This document shows, one piece after another, positions 17,135-26,338 of a stretch of 64,000 nt of DNA (position 1 is the first letter of the stretch; the number at the start of each line of letters is the position of its first letter). The notes beneath the pieces are model-generated. The model saw nothing but the letters and a program-made list of their open reading frames with translations, made no database searches and was not told the origin of the DNA. A program made the position numbers and the translations under genes. The DNA is from Kumtagia yinganensis (GTDB lineage Bacteria > Pseudomonadota > Alphaproteobacteria > Rhizobiales > Rhizobiaceae): the NCBI RefSeq assembly GCF_040081985.1, contig NZ_JBEBMH010000013.1:1-64000 (forward strand), read 5' to 3'.

Positions 17135-17608
17135 ATGATCAAGACCATGAAATCGCTGCTGACCAAGTCATTGCTCGCGGCCGCAATCGCACTTCCCGCC
17201 GCTGTCGCACACGCCGATGCCAGCAACGGCATCGTCACCGTGAAAAGCAAATACTCCGTGTCGGAGACGGTAAAACGGATCAGGCGCGACGTGGCGAAAA
17301 AAGGCATCACCTTCTTCGGCGTCATCGACCAAGCGAAACTCGGCAACGCCGCCGGAAACGACGTGCGGCCGTCGCGGCTCGTCATGTTCGGCAACCCGGC
17401 GCTGGGAACCACCTTCATCACCGCCAACCCGACCGCCGGCCTCGACTGGCCGGTTCGCGTGCTGGTCTATCAGGACGCCGATGGCTCCGTGTACGCCGCC
17501 TATACGGATTTCGACTGGATCGCCAAGCGCCACGGCATCGAGAACCGTGCCAAGGAATTCAACATGGCCACCGAAGTCATACAGTCGGTCACGTCGACGG
17601 TGAGATGA
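17135..17608 (+). CDS. Secreted DUF302 protein
   Basis: 157 residues. Signal peptide MIKTMKSLLTKSLLAAAIAL then PAAVAHA, followed by a DUF302 domain: VKSKYSVSETVKRIRRDVAKKGITFFGVIDQ, RLVMFGNPALGTTFITANPT, LDWPVRVLVYQD. The family is small, periplasmic and of unknown function. The start is supported by AAGGAGAG seven bases upstream; the open frame continues backwards into the MFS gene in another phase. Its end is convergent with the GNAT gene. Confidence 0.85.
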   Translation: MIKTMKSLLTKSLLAAAIALPAAVAHADASNGIVTVKSKYSVSETVKRIRRDVAKKGITFFGVIDQAKLGNAAGNDVRPSRLVMFGNPALGTTFITANPTAGLDWPVRVLVYQDADGSVYAAYTDFDWIAKRHGIENRAKEFNMATEVIQSVTSTVR

Positions 17609-17674
17609 CGCCAACCCGGGCCGCAGCCAACACCAACCAAACTGACCTGCGAACGGCTGAGGCTCGTCTACCGT

Positions 17675-18139
17675 TCAACCCTTCGTCGGAGACCAACGCG
17701 CAACGATCTTGTTGCGCAGCGTCACGCCAAGGCGGGCGTAGAACTTAAGGGCGTTCTCGTTGCTCGGCTCAACTTCCCACCGCATCTTGGCGCCGCGCTC
17801 GAGCGCGCGCTCAGCCAATGCCCGCATCAACGCGGTTCCAACACCAACGCCACGATACTTCTCGTCAACAATCAGATCATCAACCCGGAGAATTGTACCG
17901 CCGGACCATATAGCGAAATCCCAGGTGTAAGTTACACAACCGGCGACTTGACCTTGGCACTCAGCAACGAGAGCATGAAACTGCCCTGACTCCGACAAAG
18001 CGCGCTCGATGTCCGCGAGTGTGAAGGTCAAGTCGTCGGAGACACCTTCGAAATCCGCCAACGACCTCAGGAGGCGGTCAACATGGCTCGCGTCCGTAGA
18101 GGTCGCATCTCGCGTCTTGAAGCTCATGATGTTTGCCAT
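17675..18139 (-). CDS. GNAT-family N-acetyltransferase
   Basis: 154 residues. Motif A for acetyl-CoA binding is visible in LRVDDLIVDEKYRGVGVGTALMRALAERA, followed by RWEVEPSNENALKFYARLGV (motif B). Members of this GNAT group often acetylate small amines such as polyamines or thialysine. The acceptor cannot be told from the sequence. A second ATG four codons in is possible. No operon partner. Confidence 0.85.
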   Translation of the reverse strand: MANIMSFKTRDATSTDASHVDRLLRSLADFEGVSDDLTFTLADIERALSESGQFHALVAECQGQVAGCVTYTWDFAIWSGGTILRVDDLIVDEKYRGVGVGTALMRALAERALERGAKMRWEVEPSNENALKFYARLGVTLRNKIVARWSPTKG

Positions 18140-19046
18140 TTAAAAGTAAAATCGGTGGTGAATAGCGCAGCCCAGCCTGCACAAATGCAAACTTGCTGTC
18201 CATCTCAAACCCTTTCAGCAACACTGACGCAGTCTCGTTACCTGCTATCGACAACGCTGCCGGTCGCTCTGTCTCAAGAAATTCCGGACCAATCTGGCTT
18301 ACCTGGCAGATGGAGTGTCCTTTCTGTTAAGCTACGCGAAGAATTGATTTGTGGTCCCGGTCGACGGAAGAGGGAAAAGCGCGGGTGATCACCAGGGCGC
18401 GCGACAGATCCCGGCGCCGCAGTGTCACGAGAAACAGGAACCGCAGCGCCGAGACAGTGCCGTTAATGGTCGCAGGTCCCACGCCGTTCTCATGCTGATC
18501 CAGCTGGAAGCGGCGGATATCCTCCGGCGCCGCGGTGTCGGGCGAGCGCCCGAGAAACGCGGCAAAACACTGGACGTGGCGATCAGTATCCGACCGTGAG
18601 GCGTCGCTCTGGCACTCTCAAACGTGTCCGTTCGAGGATCACGCAGAAGGATTGGCTGTGTCGCAAGAACACCCCGTTAAGCCCCGGACGCACAACCTTC
18701 GCCTCGACGACACCGAAAGCGCTCTTCTGTGGAAGCTGCGATGCATGGTAAGCTTTGCACGCAGTTCGCCAGAGTGGGAAGGGACATGCCAACGTCGCTT
18801 GAAGCGGCCTCAATAGTTTGCCGATGATCCAAGGACTTGATAGCAAACATGATTCGGACTGCCTTCAATCAAATTCAGGAGCCGGTGCAGCTTGGCCGTT
18901 CAATCCGGCGAAAATCAAGTCGTTGATTCCGCAGCCTGGCAACGCAGCTTTCCTCCGGGCAGAAACCCCCGTCGCCGAGAAATTCCACCAGGGCACCAAT
19001 ATATATCGAAATTGGCAAAGACGAAACTGAGTAATACCGGAATAAT
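18140..19046. other. Gene-poor stretch with mobile-element debris
   Basis: About 900 bases without an intact gene. A piece of a tyrosine recombinase lies near its middle (separate entry). A minus-strand segment at about 18740-18868 translates to an HTH-like AIKSLDHRQTIEAASSDVGM, which may be another transposase remnant but is too short to name. The last 150 bases probably hold the promoter of the large glycosyltransferase gene. Confidence 0.5.
18355..18600 (-). pseudogene. Tyrosine recombinase N-terminal fragment
   Basis: One minus-strand frame reads HVQCFAAFLGRSPDTAAPED, then IRRFQLDQHENGVGPATING and TVSALRFLFLVTLRRRDLSR. This is the SAM-like core-binding domain of a phage-type integrase of the sort found beside IS91-like elements. 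The catalytic domain with the R-H-R-Y residues is absent and no start codon precedes it. It is a remnant. Confidence 0.6.
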
Positions 19047-22000
19047 ATGAGCATAATATCAACGTCTTTCGGCGAAAATGATGCCATCGAAGATTCCGAA
19101 GTCGGAAATCTCGCGGTAAAGGGCTGGAGCGTCAGCACGCAGGACGCCGGAGTTCGAGCCTTATTGTCCAGCTCGCGGCGAGGACTGGAAGTCTCCGTTC
19201 CGCCGGAAGCAAAGAATCTTCATTTTCAGACGGGCCTTACGGTTCCGATCGAGGCCATCGGCGCGTCGTTGCAACTGTCCGTCTCGGTTCATTCGGAAGA
19301 CCGTCAGGCCTTGCGCAAGGCACTGGCGGAGATCGCCGTATCCAGGGTGAACAAGGCGGGACGCCAGGCCCCGCTCTTGCGTCTGTTCGACACCATTCTG
19401 CGAGAGGAGGGCACAGACGAACTGAGGGTGGAGACCGCGGTTTCGTGGCCGCCGCGGGAGGCGGAGCATATCCTGTCGTTCCGTTTCAGGTCTGGCACGG
19501 CGGCTTTCTCGATCTCTAGGATCGTCGTCTCGGTGGCATCGCTGCCCGTCGCGAAAGCCGCGGTGCCGGTACGGTCCCCCTGGCCGATCGGCGGATCGGC
19601 ACCGGCGCAACTGCGCGCGGCCGTCGTCACCTGGGAGGTGGGCGACAATCCGTTCGGGCGCGCCCATACCCTCGCCGACATGATCGCGCGCCGGCATGGC
19701 GTGGAAATCCTCGGCTCGGCCTTTACGAGACCCGGCCAGGGGATCTGGACGCCCCTTCGAGATACGGCCCTGTCGGTCCGCAGCCTGCCCGGGTCGCCCA
19801 TGGGCGAATTCCTGCCCGCCGTTCAGGCGTTTGTCGAAAGCGCCACTTGCGACATCGTCCACCTTTCCAAATATCGGTTCCCCGGCATGCTGATGGCGAT
19901 GCTTCTGAAGCACCGCCTGGCGTGCCCCGTCGTGCTCGACCTCGACGACCGCGAAACCGCGTTCTTCCCCGACGGAGCCACCACGGCCCGGCTCGATGAC
20001 CTGACCGTCACAGCGGAGGCGCCTGCCGATCTCGACGTCCCGAACGGCGCATTCTGGACGGGCATCGCGGAAGGGCTCATTCCGACATTCGAGGATCGGA
20101 CCGTCGCCAATCAAACGCTGGGCGATCGTTTCGGCGGTCTCCTCGTTCGGCATGCGCGCGACGAAACCGTTTTCCGCCCCGATCCTGCCCGCCGTCAGCG
20201 CGTTCGCTCCCAAATGCAGTTGACGGACGAGGATCGTGTCGTCCTCTTCGCCGGCACGCCCCGGCGCCACAAGGGCCTGGCGCGTCTGCTCGCCGCGCTG
20301 GACAGGCTTGCCGATCCGCGCCTGCTGCTCGTCGTCGCCGGCACCATCCACGACCGCGGTTTTGCGCGCGAACTGAATGCCTTCACGAAGGCGCGAGTCA
20401 AATTCCTCCCCGACCTGCCCTTTTCGGAGTTGTCGGATCTGCTTCAATCGGCGGACGGGGTTTGCCTGCTCCAGAATAAGGAATCGCCGATCTCGGAATT
20501 CCAGACGCCTGCAAAACTGTCCGATGCATTGGCGCTCGGGATTCCGGTGGCGATGTCGCCGATTCCGTCGGTCGCGGACGCGATTGGACAGGGGCTTGTC
20601 ACACCGGTCGTCGCCGACGACGACGTCGAGGCCTGGCTGCTCGGCATCGCCGAAGGGCGGGACACCCCGGCTGCCCGGCAACGCCGCCTCGATGGCTTCG
20701 ACGCCGAGTTCAGCTACGGCGTAAACTGCGCCCGGATCGACCGCGCCTTCTCCCGGGCGCTTTCGCGGCCGGTGACATGGAACGATGAGTGGACACGCCT
20801 CTTCCGCGAGATCAATCGCCGGTTCGGTTCCGCCTTGCCGGAGGATCCTCCCAAATGGGCGCGCAAGGGGGGAATCGCTGCCCCGGCGGTGCGTCGCAAA
20901 CGACCGATCGATCTGGTCTGTTTCTGGAAACAGAACGACACGGGCATCTACGGCCGTCGCCACGACATGCTGCTGAAATACCTGCGCCAGAGCGAAGATG
21001 TCGGCACGATCGTCCAGTTCGATGCACCGGTGCGGGTGGACCGCCTGCGTAGCGAGGAGCGTGCGGGCGCCGAATCGGCCTACCACCACGGCAAGCTGAT
21101 CGCAGACGCCACCGCGCGCCGTTTCCTCGAGATCGACGACGAGCCGGGTCTGGTGAAGCGTACCTTCGTCTACGGACGGGAACCGGGCGTCAGCTATCTC
21201 GGGCGCGCCCTGCCCAGGATAGACGACTATCAGGGTTATGTCGCCGAGACGATTGCGCGCCATTGCAGCGGCAACATCGTCGGGCTGGGCTGGCCGATTG
21301 CGCCGATGTATGCCGACATAACCGAAGGGCTCGGCTTCGACCTCAGCGTGGTCGACCTGGTCGACGACCAGCGTGTGATGGCTCGGGACCAGGAGCGAGC
21401 CGATGAAGCGGAGGCAGTCTATCGCCAGACGCTCGCGCAAGCCGATCTGGTCTTCGCCAATTGCGGAGCGGTGGGGGAGGCGTTCGCGCCATTGAGCCCG
21501 GCACAGATCCACGTCGTGCCGAACGCTTGCGAGCTCTATGCGGCCGGTGGCCGCCGACCCCGCGAACTGGAAGGCATCGAAGGGCCCATCATCGGTTATG
21601 TCGGCAACCTTCGCTCGCGCGTGGACGTGACGCTGCTGGACGATCTGATCGGCCGGCGGCCATCCTGGACCTTTGTCGTGATCGGTTCGGCGCACGGCAC
21701 CACCGACATCCTGGACCTGCGACGCCATCCGAACCTGCGCCTGCTCGGACCAAAAGTCTATGAAGAGGCCTTGGCATTCATGCGCTGCTTCGACGTGGCC
21801 ATCATGCCGCACCTGCACAACGCCGTCAGCGAACGGATGAACCCGCTGAAGCTTTATGTCTATGTGGCGCTGGGCTTGCCGGTGGTGACGACCAACGTGG
21901 CCAATATGGACGATCTGCGGGGCCGCATCGACATCGCCGACAGTGCGGCGGACTTCCTCGCCAAGCTGGATTCCGCCGTGGCGCGGCGGGCCTTCACCGG

Positions 22001-22100
22001 ACCGCACAAGCAACCGCCGGTCGAGAGCCTTTGGTCCATCTCCTGGCCCAAACGGGTGGCTGATATGCTGGATCTGTGCAAGCAGGCGCTGAAAATATGA
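19047..22100 (+). CDS. Large protein with two GT-B glycosyltransferase modules
   Basis: 1017 residues. An N-terminal beta-rich region (about 1-170) resembles a carbohydrate-binding-like module (VGNLAVKGWSVSTQDAGVRA). A first GT4-like module runs to about 590 (VTWEVGDNPFGRAHTLADMI, VVLDLDDRETAFFPDG, VVLFAGTPRRHKGLARLLAA, EFQTPAKLSDALALGIPVAM). A second GT4-like module occupies about 615-1010 (VCFWKQNDTGIYGRRHDML, GPIIGYVGNLRSRVDVTLLD, SERMNPLKLYVYVALGLPVV). GT4 enzymes transfer sugars from nucleotide-sugars with retention; two modules in one chain suggest that two consecutive linkages are built. No signal or TM segment is seen, so it is cytoplasmic. Confidence 0.85.
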   Translation: MSIISTSFGENDAIEDSEVGNLAVKGWSVSTQDAGVRALLSSSRRGLEVSVPPEAKNLHFQTGLTVPIEAIGASLQLSVSVHSEDRQALRKALAEIAVSRVNKAGRQAPLLRLFDTILREEGTDELRVETAVSWPPREAEHILSFRFRSGTAAFSISRIVVSVASLPVAKAAVPVRSPWPIGGSAPAQLRAAVVTWEVGDNPFGRAHTLADMIARRHGVEILGSAFTRPGQGIWTPLRDTALSVRSLPGSPMGEFLPAVQAFVESATCDIVHLSKYRFPGMLMAMLLKHRLACPVVLDLDDRETAFFPDGATTARLDDLTVTAEAPADLDVPNGAFWTGIAEGLIPTFEDRTVANQTLGDRFGGLLVRHARDETVFRPDPARRQRVRSQMQLTDEDRVVLFAGTPRRHKGLARLLAALDRLADPRLLLVVAGTIHDRGFARELNAFTKARVKFLPDLPFSELSDLLQSADGVCLLQNKESPISEFQTPAKLSDALALGIPVAMSPIPSVADAIGQGLVTPVVADDDVEAWLLGIAEGRDTPAARQRRLDGFDAEFSYGVNCARIDRAFSRALSRPVTWNDEWTRLFREINRRFGSALPEDPPKWARKGGIAAPAVRRKRPIDLVCFWKQNDTGIYGRRHDMLLKYLRQSEDVGTIVQFDAPVRVDRLRSEERAGAESAYHHGKLIADATARRFLEIDDEPGLVKRTFVYGREPGVSYLGRALPRIDDYQGYVAETIARHCSGNIVGLGWPIAPMYADITEGLGFDLSVVDLVDDQRVMARDQERADEAEAVYRQTLAQADLVFANCGAVGEAFAPLSPAQIHVVPNACELYAAGGRRPRELEGIEGPIIGYVGNLRSRVDVTLLDDLIGRRPSWTFVVIGSAHGTTDILDLRRHPNLRLLGPKVYEEALAFMRCFDVAIMPHLHNAVSERMNPLKLYVYVALGLPVVTTNVANMDDLRGRIDIADSAADFLAKLDSAVARRAFTGPHKQPPVESLWSISWPKRVADMLDLCKQALKI

Positions 22101-22234
22101 TAGCAACAGTCATGACGAACGGCCGTTGTCGGCGCCGGTCTGACCCTGAAGTGAATGGATACACCACGGCCAGCGTCGCCAAGCGCATGGCGCAAGGCGT
22201 TCTAACCCCAGAACCTTGAACCCGCATCCGGCGG

Positions 22235-22678
22235 TCACGACGTATCGATGCGACCCGCCGCGCCCTCGGCCATCACCCACCGCGCAGTCGTCAACTGGTC
22301 CCATCCGAGCGCCGGCGCGTGTCGTGCAAGACGTCCGGCCGGCCCGCCGCGAAGCGGCCGTCCCGCCTGCAAGCCGCCGAAGACCAAGGCCAGCGCGCGT
22401 AGGCAGCGGGCAAGTCGCAAAGCCTGGGCGCAACTGTCGCCATCCGGCCCCGGAGACGCAGCCGAAGGCATAGCCAGCGCGCCGCCAGCCATCTCAGCGG
22501 CCAAAATACGTGCTACGGCCTCGCAATAGCGCATGAGCGGCAGCAGCAGAAAGCGGAGCGGGAGCGGCAGGACGCAAAGCAGTTCGGCCAGAACGGCCAG
22601 CCGAAGCAGCATCACCGCGATGCTCTTCAGCGTCTCCTGTTCGTCCTGGTGTTCGGTCCTGCCCACTCCAGCCTCCAT
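22235..22678 (-). CDS. Conserved-looking small protein of unknown function
   Basis: 147 residues. The N-terminal half is hydrophobic and helical (LKSIAVMLLRLAVLAELLCV, PLPLRFLLLPLMRYCEAVAR), followed by a low-complexity Ala/Arg/Gly C-terminus. The N-terminal style resembles uncharacterised rhizobial proteins, but I cannot assign a family. It has no obvious operon partner. The plus strand also has open frames here, so it could be a shadow; the coherent leucine-rich helices favour a real gene. Confidence 0.45.
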   Translation of the reverse strand: MEAGVGRTEHQDEQETLKSIAVMLLRLAVLAELLCVLPLPLRFLLLPLMRYCEAVARILAAEMAGGALAMPSAASPGPDGDSCAQALRLARCLRALALVFGGLQAGRPLRGGPAGRLARHAPALGWDQLTTARWVMAEGAAGRIDTS

Positions 22679-22804
22679 TCGACGCGCATGATAGCAAAGA
22701 CGAGAGGAAGGTCAAGGTATTTTTTCCTATTCTCTGTCGACACCTATTGCATCGCGTGAAAAGGGGGGAGTTTGTGGCCGGGAGCGAACGCCTCTGGTGG
22801 CAAA

Positions 22805-22971
22805 TTAAAGCGTGTCGCGCCCAATCTGCCCCGTTCTGCAGGGCCGGATTTGACCCAAATCCATCGGACTTCGTCTTGTCCGGGCCGCCAGCGCGGCCTG
22901 CGACGAAGCCCTCGACCTTGGGCCAAACCGTCTCCGGCACAATAAGGCCGATTGTGCGCGACACGCTTTAA
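22805..22971. repeat. MITE-like element with 22-bp inverted repeats
   Basis: TTAAAGCGTGTCGCGCCCAATC at the left end pairs with GATTGTGCGCGACACGCTTTAA at the right end (21 of 22 match), enclosing about 120 bases without a credible gene. It lies in the gap between the small hypothetical gene and the pyruvyl-transferase-like gene. The size and termini fit a miniature inverted-repeat element or a dispersed intergenic repeat unit. Confidence 0.65.
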
Positions 22972-23093
22972 CGGTCGATCATTCCGGCCGCCGGTATGGG
23001 CTCCTGGATGAAGCCGACGCCAAGTCGGCGGCTCGTAGAGTTTCCGGGACGTTTGGGCGACCGACGCCTCGGAACCGCCTCCTGCTCCGGCCA

Positions 23094-24707
23094 TCAGCCT
23101 GACGGCGTATCCGGCGAAAAGGAACCGGTCAGTTCCCGGTGCAGCGCTGGCGTGAGCGTCAGGGACTGCAGATTGGCTTCATAGAGCGCGCGCGCGTTAT
23201 CCAATTCACCCTGCGCGGCCAGCAGGCGGACCAGCCTGACCACGGGCCAGGGGTTACCGGGATGTTGGGCCCGCAGGGCGGTGAGCCGCGCACGGGCCGA
23301 TGCCGCATCGCCCGAGCGCTCAAGCCATTCGGCTTCAAGCAAGGCGAGCCGAAGGCTGTTCGGCCAGCGGGCCAAGGCGGCGGCGATGCGGGCGCCCAGA
23401 TCAAGGTCGACGGATACTCGCAAAGCGGCGGCGATCGACTGGGCCACCCGATCCGGATCGTCGGCCGCGGCTGCGTCTTCGGTCAGCGCCTGGTCCAGGC
23501 TGGACCATTCCTCGAAGGGAGCACCGGCGGCGGAAACGGCGAAACGCAGGGCTGCGCGGCCCTCGACGGCGGACGGCGCGGGCGGAGAGGTCATCAGCCG
23601 CCGGAGCCGAGCCCCGTGATCGTCGATCAGCTTGTCGGCGGCGTCGAGCCGATCCAGAAGCGGCGCGGCGAGGGGCCGCAGCAAGGTCGCGGCCCCGCGC
23701 TCGGCGTCCTCCCAGCTTTCCTGCAGACGATCGGGTTCGCCGAGTTGCTCGAGCAGGCCGAGAAATTTTACCATGCGCGTGCGAGCGATGGCGATGCCGG
23801 GCCGGCGGTAGGCGAGCGCGGTGATCAGCCCGTGCATGGAGGAACCGACATAGGCAGATGCGTGGGCGATCAGGCCGGCGATCTCCTTCAACCCGCGCGG
23901 CCGATCGACCATAAGCACGTCGCCCTCAAACAGGGAGGATGCCTCGCGAGCCAGGGCATCGTCGCCGTGGCAAGGGCCGATGGCCACCAGGACCGGGACG
24001 GCGCCGACGGAGGCTGCGATGCGTCGCGCGACTGCGCAGGCGGCGGGGAGGCCGGAACCGACATAGCGGTCGTTGAGGTGAAAAACGATCCAACGCTCCG
24101 GCACAGCCATGCCGCGGCTTTCAAATGCGGTCCGCGCGTGATCCTGGAGCGCGGCCGCCGGCCACACCGCGCCGAGGCTCAGGACGGTGTCGGGCAGGAC
24201 GTCGATGTCGAACCTGCCGCCGCTGAGATAGACGCGACTTGCCTCGTCGCGCACCGAGAGGTAGTCGGCGGCGCCCAGAGCCAGGTCGCGCAGACGCCGA
24301 GCCCACGCCCCTTCCAGAGGCGCGGGCACGCCCGGCGCATTCCATGCGAGGGCCGCGTCCGTACGCGCGGCAAGGATGGAGGCGCCGAGCCAGAGCGAAG
24401 CATAGGTGAAGCGGGGATCCGCAAAAGCACCGGCGTAGTCGGGCAGCGGCGTCGGGTTCGCATGAATGATGTTGCCGCCGCCGATCAGGCACAGAGCCGG
24501 CCGCGGATCCTGGCTGAACATCGTGACGGCGCGGGCCACGACGGTGTTGTCCCAATCAAGCCCGCCGCCGCGCGGCGAGTAGCAGCGCAGGTCGCCGGGC
24601 GACATGCCGAGCAGATGGGCGGCGACGTGGGGGAAAAGCAGATCGCCGTAGTTCGCGACGTCAAACGTTCCGAAAAGCGCGACACCATCCGGCTGCCGGC
24701 GGCTCAT
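23094..24707 (-). CDS. Polysaccharide pyruvyl transferase family protein with C-terminal TPR module
   Basis: 537 residues. The N-terminal domain (about 1-350) is of the polysaccharide pyruvyl transferase (CsaB/WcaK-like) fold: LFGTFDVANYGDLLFPHVAA, CLIGGGNIIHAN, ADYLSVRDEASR, YVGSSMHGLITALAYRRPGI. The C-terminal about 130 residues form TPR-like helices (ARLTALRAQHPGNPWPVVRL, LLAAQGELDNARALYEANLQ) closely resembling the N-terminus of the hydrolase at 26339. The family puts pyruvate ketals on sugars from phosphoenolpyruvate. Its ATG overlaps the stop of the methyltransferase upstream (ATGA), so they are coupled. Confidence 0.85.
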   Translation of the reverse strand: MSRRQPDGVALFGTFDVANYGDLLFPHVAAHLLGMSPGDLRCYSPRGGGLDWDNTVVARAVTMFSQDPRPALCLIGGGNIIHANPTPLPDYAGAFADPRFTYASLWLGASILAARTDAALAWNAPGVPAPLEGAWARRLRDLALGAADYLSVRDEASRVYLSGGRFDIDVLPDTVLSLGAVWPAAALQDHARTAFESRGMAVPERWIVFHLNDRYVGSGLPAACAVARRIAASVGAVPVLVAIGPCHGDDALAREASSLFEGDVLMVDRPRGLKEIAGLIAHASAYVGSSMHGLITALAYRRPGIAIARTRMVKFLGLLEQLGEPDRLQESWEDAERGAATLLRPLAAPLLDRLDAADKLIDDHGARLRRLMTSPPAPSAVEGRAALRFAVSAAGAPFEEWSSLDQALTEDAAAADDPDRVAQSIAAALRVSVDLDLGARIAAALARWPNSLRLALLEAEWLERSGDAASARARLTALRAQHPGNPWPVVRLVRLLAAQGELDNARALYEANLQSLTLTPALHRELTGSFSPDTPSG

Positions 24708-25372
24708 GCCGCACTTCGCTTCCGATATGCGCGCCGGTGCTCGCGCTTGCCGTAGCCAATGTCGATCTTCGTGTAGTCCTCGTCATGATCCATGAAGAGA
24801 TCGCAGATCAGCTGGACATGCGCGGTCTCGATCTGGTCTTCCGTATAGAGCTCGAGAATTCCGGGATAGACGGAGGGCCTGAGCGTGGGAGAAACCGCGA
24901 ACGACCAGTCGTAGTCGTCGAACAGGATGACGCCGCCGGGCTTGAGCAGTTCCTTCAGGAGCATCGCGGCGGGCGCATCGTGATGAAAGGCGTGGCCGCC
25001 ATCGAGGAAGACGAAATCGAAGACGGGCGCCGGCCCTCCGGAAGCACGGCGGGCTTGGAGCATCTTCGCCAGCGCCCAATTGTAGCTGTCGAGCTTCCGG
25101 CGCGTGTTGCCGTGATAGACGACGTTGTGGAAGCCCAGTCCGTCGAGGTCCGGCTTGAGATCGTCCAGCCGGCTTGAATAGTCGAAAAGGTGAAACTCGC
25201 CCCGATTGTCCAACAGGCGGCAGATCGCCGACGTGGTGGCGCCGATGCCGATACCGACCTCGCAGAGCACCGGCTCGGGGTTCTGCTTCAGAACGTCCGT
25301 CAGCAGATTGAGCGCATGCTCGTTCGGTTTGGAGATGTGGAAATTGGCCGGGTCGGTAAGTTTCTCCAGCAT
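24704..25372 (-). CDS. Class I SAM-dependent methyltransferase
   Basis: 222 residues. The SAM-binding motif is in PVLCEVGIGIGATTSAICRL, the motif II acidic residue in HLFDYSS, and a late motif in FDFVFLDGGHAFHHDAPAAM then GGVILFDDYDW, as in Methyltransf_24-type enzymes. It is the first gene of a two-gene unit with the pyruvyl-transferase-like protein. It probably methylates a sugar or sugar-acid of the glycan; the substrate is not known. The C-terminus is Lys/Arg-rich. Confidence 0.82.
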   Translation of the reverse strand: MLEKLTDPANFHISKPNEHALNLLTDVLKQNPEPVLCEVGIGIGATTSAICRLLDNRGEFHLFDYSSRLDDLKPDLDGLGFHNVVYHGNTRRKLDSYNWALAKMLQARRASGGPAPVFDFVFLDGGHAFHHDAPAAMLLKELLKPGGVILFDDYDWSFAVSPTLRPSVYPGILELYTEDQIETAHVQLICDLFMDHDEDYTKIDIGYGKREHRRAYRKRSAA

Positions 25373-25534
25373 GCTCTTCCAGCCCGCCTGATCGCCGTGA
25401 ATCTTTTCATTCGACTAAGGCAGCCCAAGAGAGGCTGTCAACCCAACCGGGAGCGGCGCGTTCACGATCCTTTCGTTGTTTCCGCCGTCATTCGCATCTT
25501 GCGCCCGGCGGCGATGCTCCGTAGCTGAACTGGC

Positions 25535-26260
25535 ATGATCGAAGCCGCATTGACCAAACTGCAAGCGCCGTTCCGGATGAACGAGCCGGAGCCCCGCGCT
25601 CATTTCCCCGCGTTGGGCCAACTTCCGCTGCGATTGAGGACGTTCCGCTGGCTGCTTTCCGAAACCTGGCCGCAGGCCAAGGGAAGGCGTCTTGTCGATC
25701 TCGGCGCGGGTCCCGGCCTGTTCGCGCGGATCGCGAGCCGCCACGGCTTTGCAGTGACCGCCGTCGACGCCAGGATGCCGTGGACGGCGGCGGACATCGA
25801 AGCTGGCCAAAGTTCCTCTGGATCCGGACCCGGCTTCAAGGATGACGAGTTCGTTTTCATCCAGAAGGACCTTCGCGATGTCGACGACCTGTCCGGCTTC
25901 GACGTCATCGCCTGCATCGGCGTGCTCTATCATCTGCCCTTCGCGGACCAACGGGATCTGCTAGTGCGCTGCGCGGGGCGCGCGATGGTGATCGACACCG
26001 AAATCTACGACGCCGCCCGAATTCCCGAGACCGAGGCCGGCCGCTTCCAGCCGGCGACAGTCGATGGAGGCTATTCGGGAGCCTTCTGCCGAGAGCAGGG
26101 CCAGGTCTACTCGTCGCATGGCGACGCATTCAGCTTCTGGTTCGACCAGGAAAGCATCCTGCGCTTCTTCGCGGATGCCGGCTGCTCGCGCGTCACGATG
26201 GTTGAACCCCAGTATTTTTCCGCTTTCGGGCCGCGGCGATGGTTTGTCTTGAACGGCTGA
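25535..26260 (+). CDS. Class I SAM-dependent methyltransferase
   Basis: 241 residues. Motif I is RLVDLGAGPGLFARIASRHG, motif II acidic residue VTAVDAR, and motif IV-like FDVIACIGVLYHLPFADQRD. The C-terminal part (SFWFDQESILRFFADAGCSR, VEPQYFSAFGPRRWFVL) closely parallels the methyltransferase at 46574 (SFWHTEASMLRLFADCGFRE, GARRFYVLF), so the two are related. It is divergent from the previous methyltransferase operon and convergent with the TPR-hydrolase. A start 14 codons later is possible. Confidence 0.82.
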   Translation: MIEAALTKLQAPFRMNEPEPRAHFPALGQLPLRLRTFRWLLSETWPQAKGRRLVDLGAGPGLFARIASRHGFAVTAVDARMPWTAADIEAGQSSSGSGPGFKDDEFVFIQKDLRDVDDLSGFDVIACIGVLYHLPFADQRDLLVRCAGRAMVIDTEIYDAARIPETEAGRFQPATVDGGYSGAFCREQGQVYSSHGDAFSFWFDQESILRFFADAGCSRVTMVEPQYFSAFGPRRWFVLNG

Positions 26261-26338
26261 TCGGACCAACGACCTGGAGTGTTTGCGGCGAAGCCGAACT
26301 TAGCGGAGCGACCGTCGCATTCCGGAACGCTGCCACTG

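Noticed and set aside
19161..22106. A 981-codon open frame on the minus strand
   Set aside because: It is the antisense of the two-module glycosyltransferase. It lacks any family motif and is rich in Arg, Gly and His, as GC-rich antisense frames are.
23139..24755. A 538-codon plus-strand open frame
   Set aside because: Antisense to the pyruvyl-transferase-like gene with clear family motifs; the plus frame has none.
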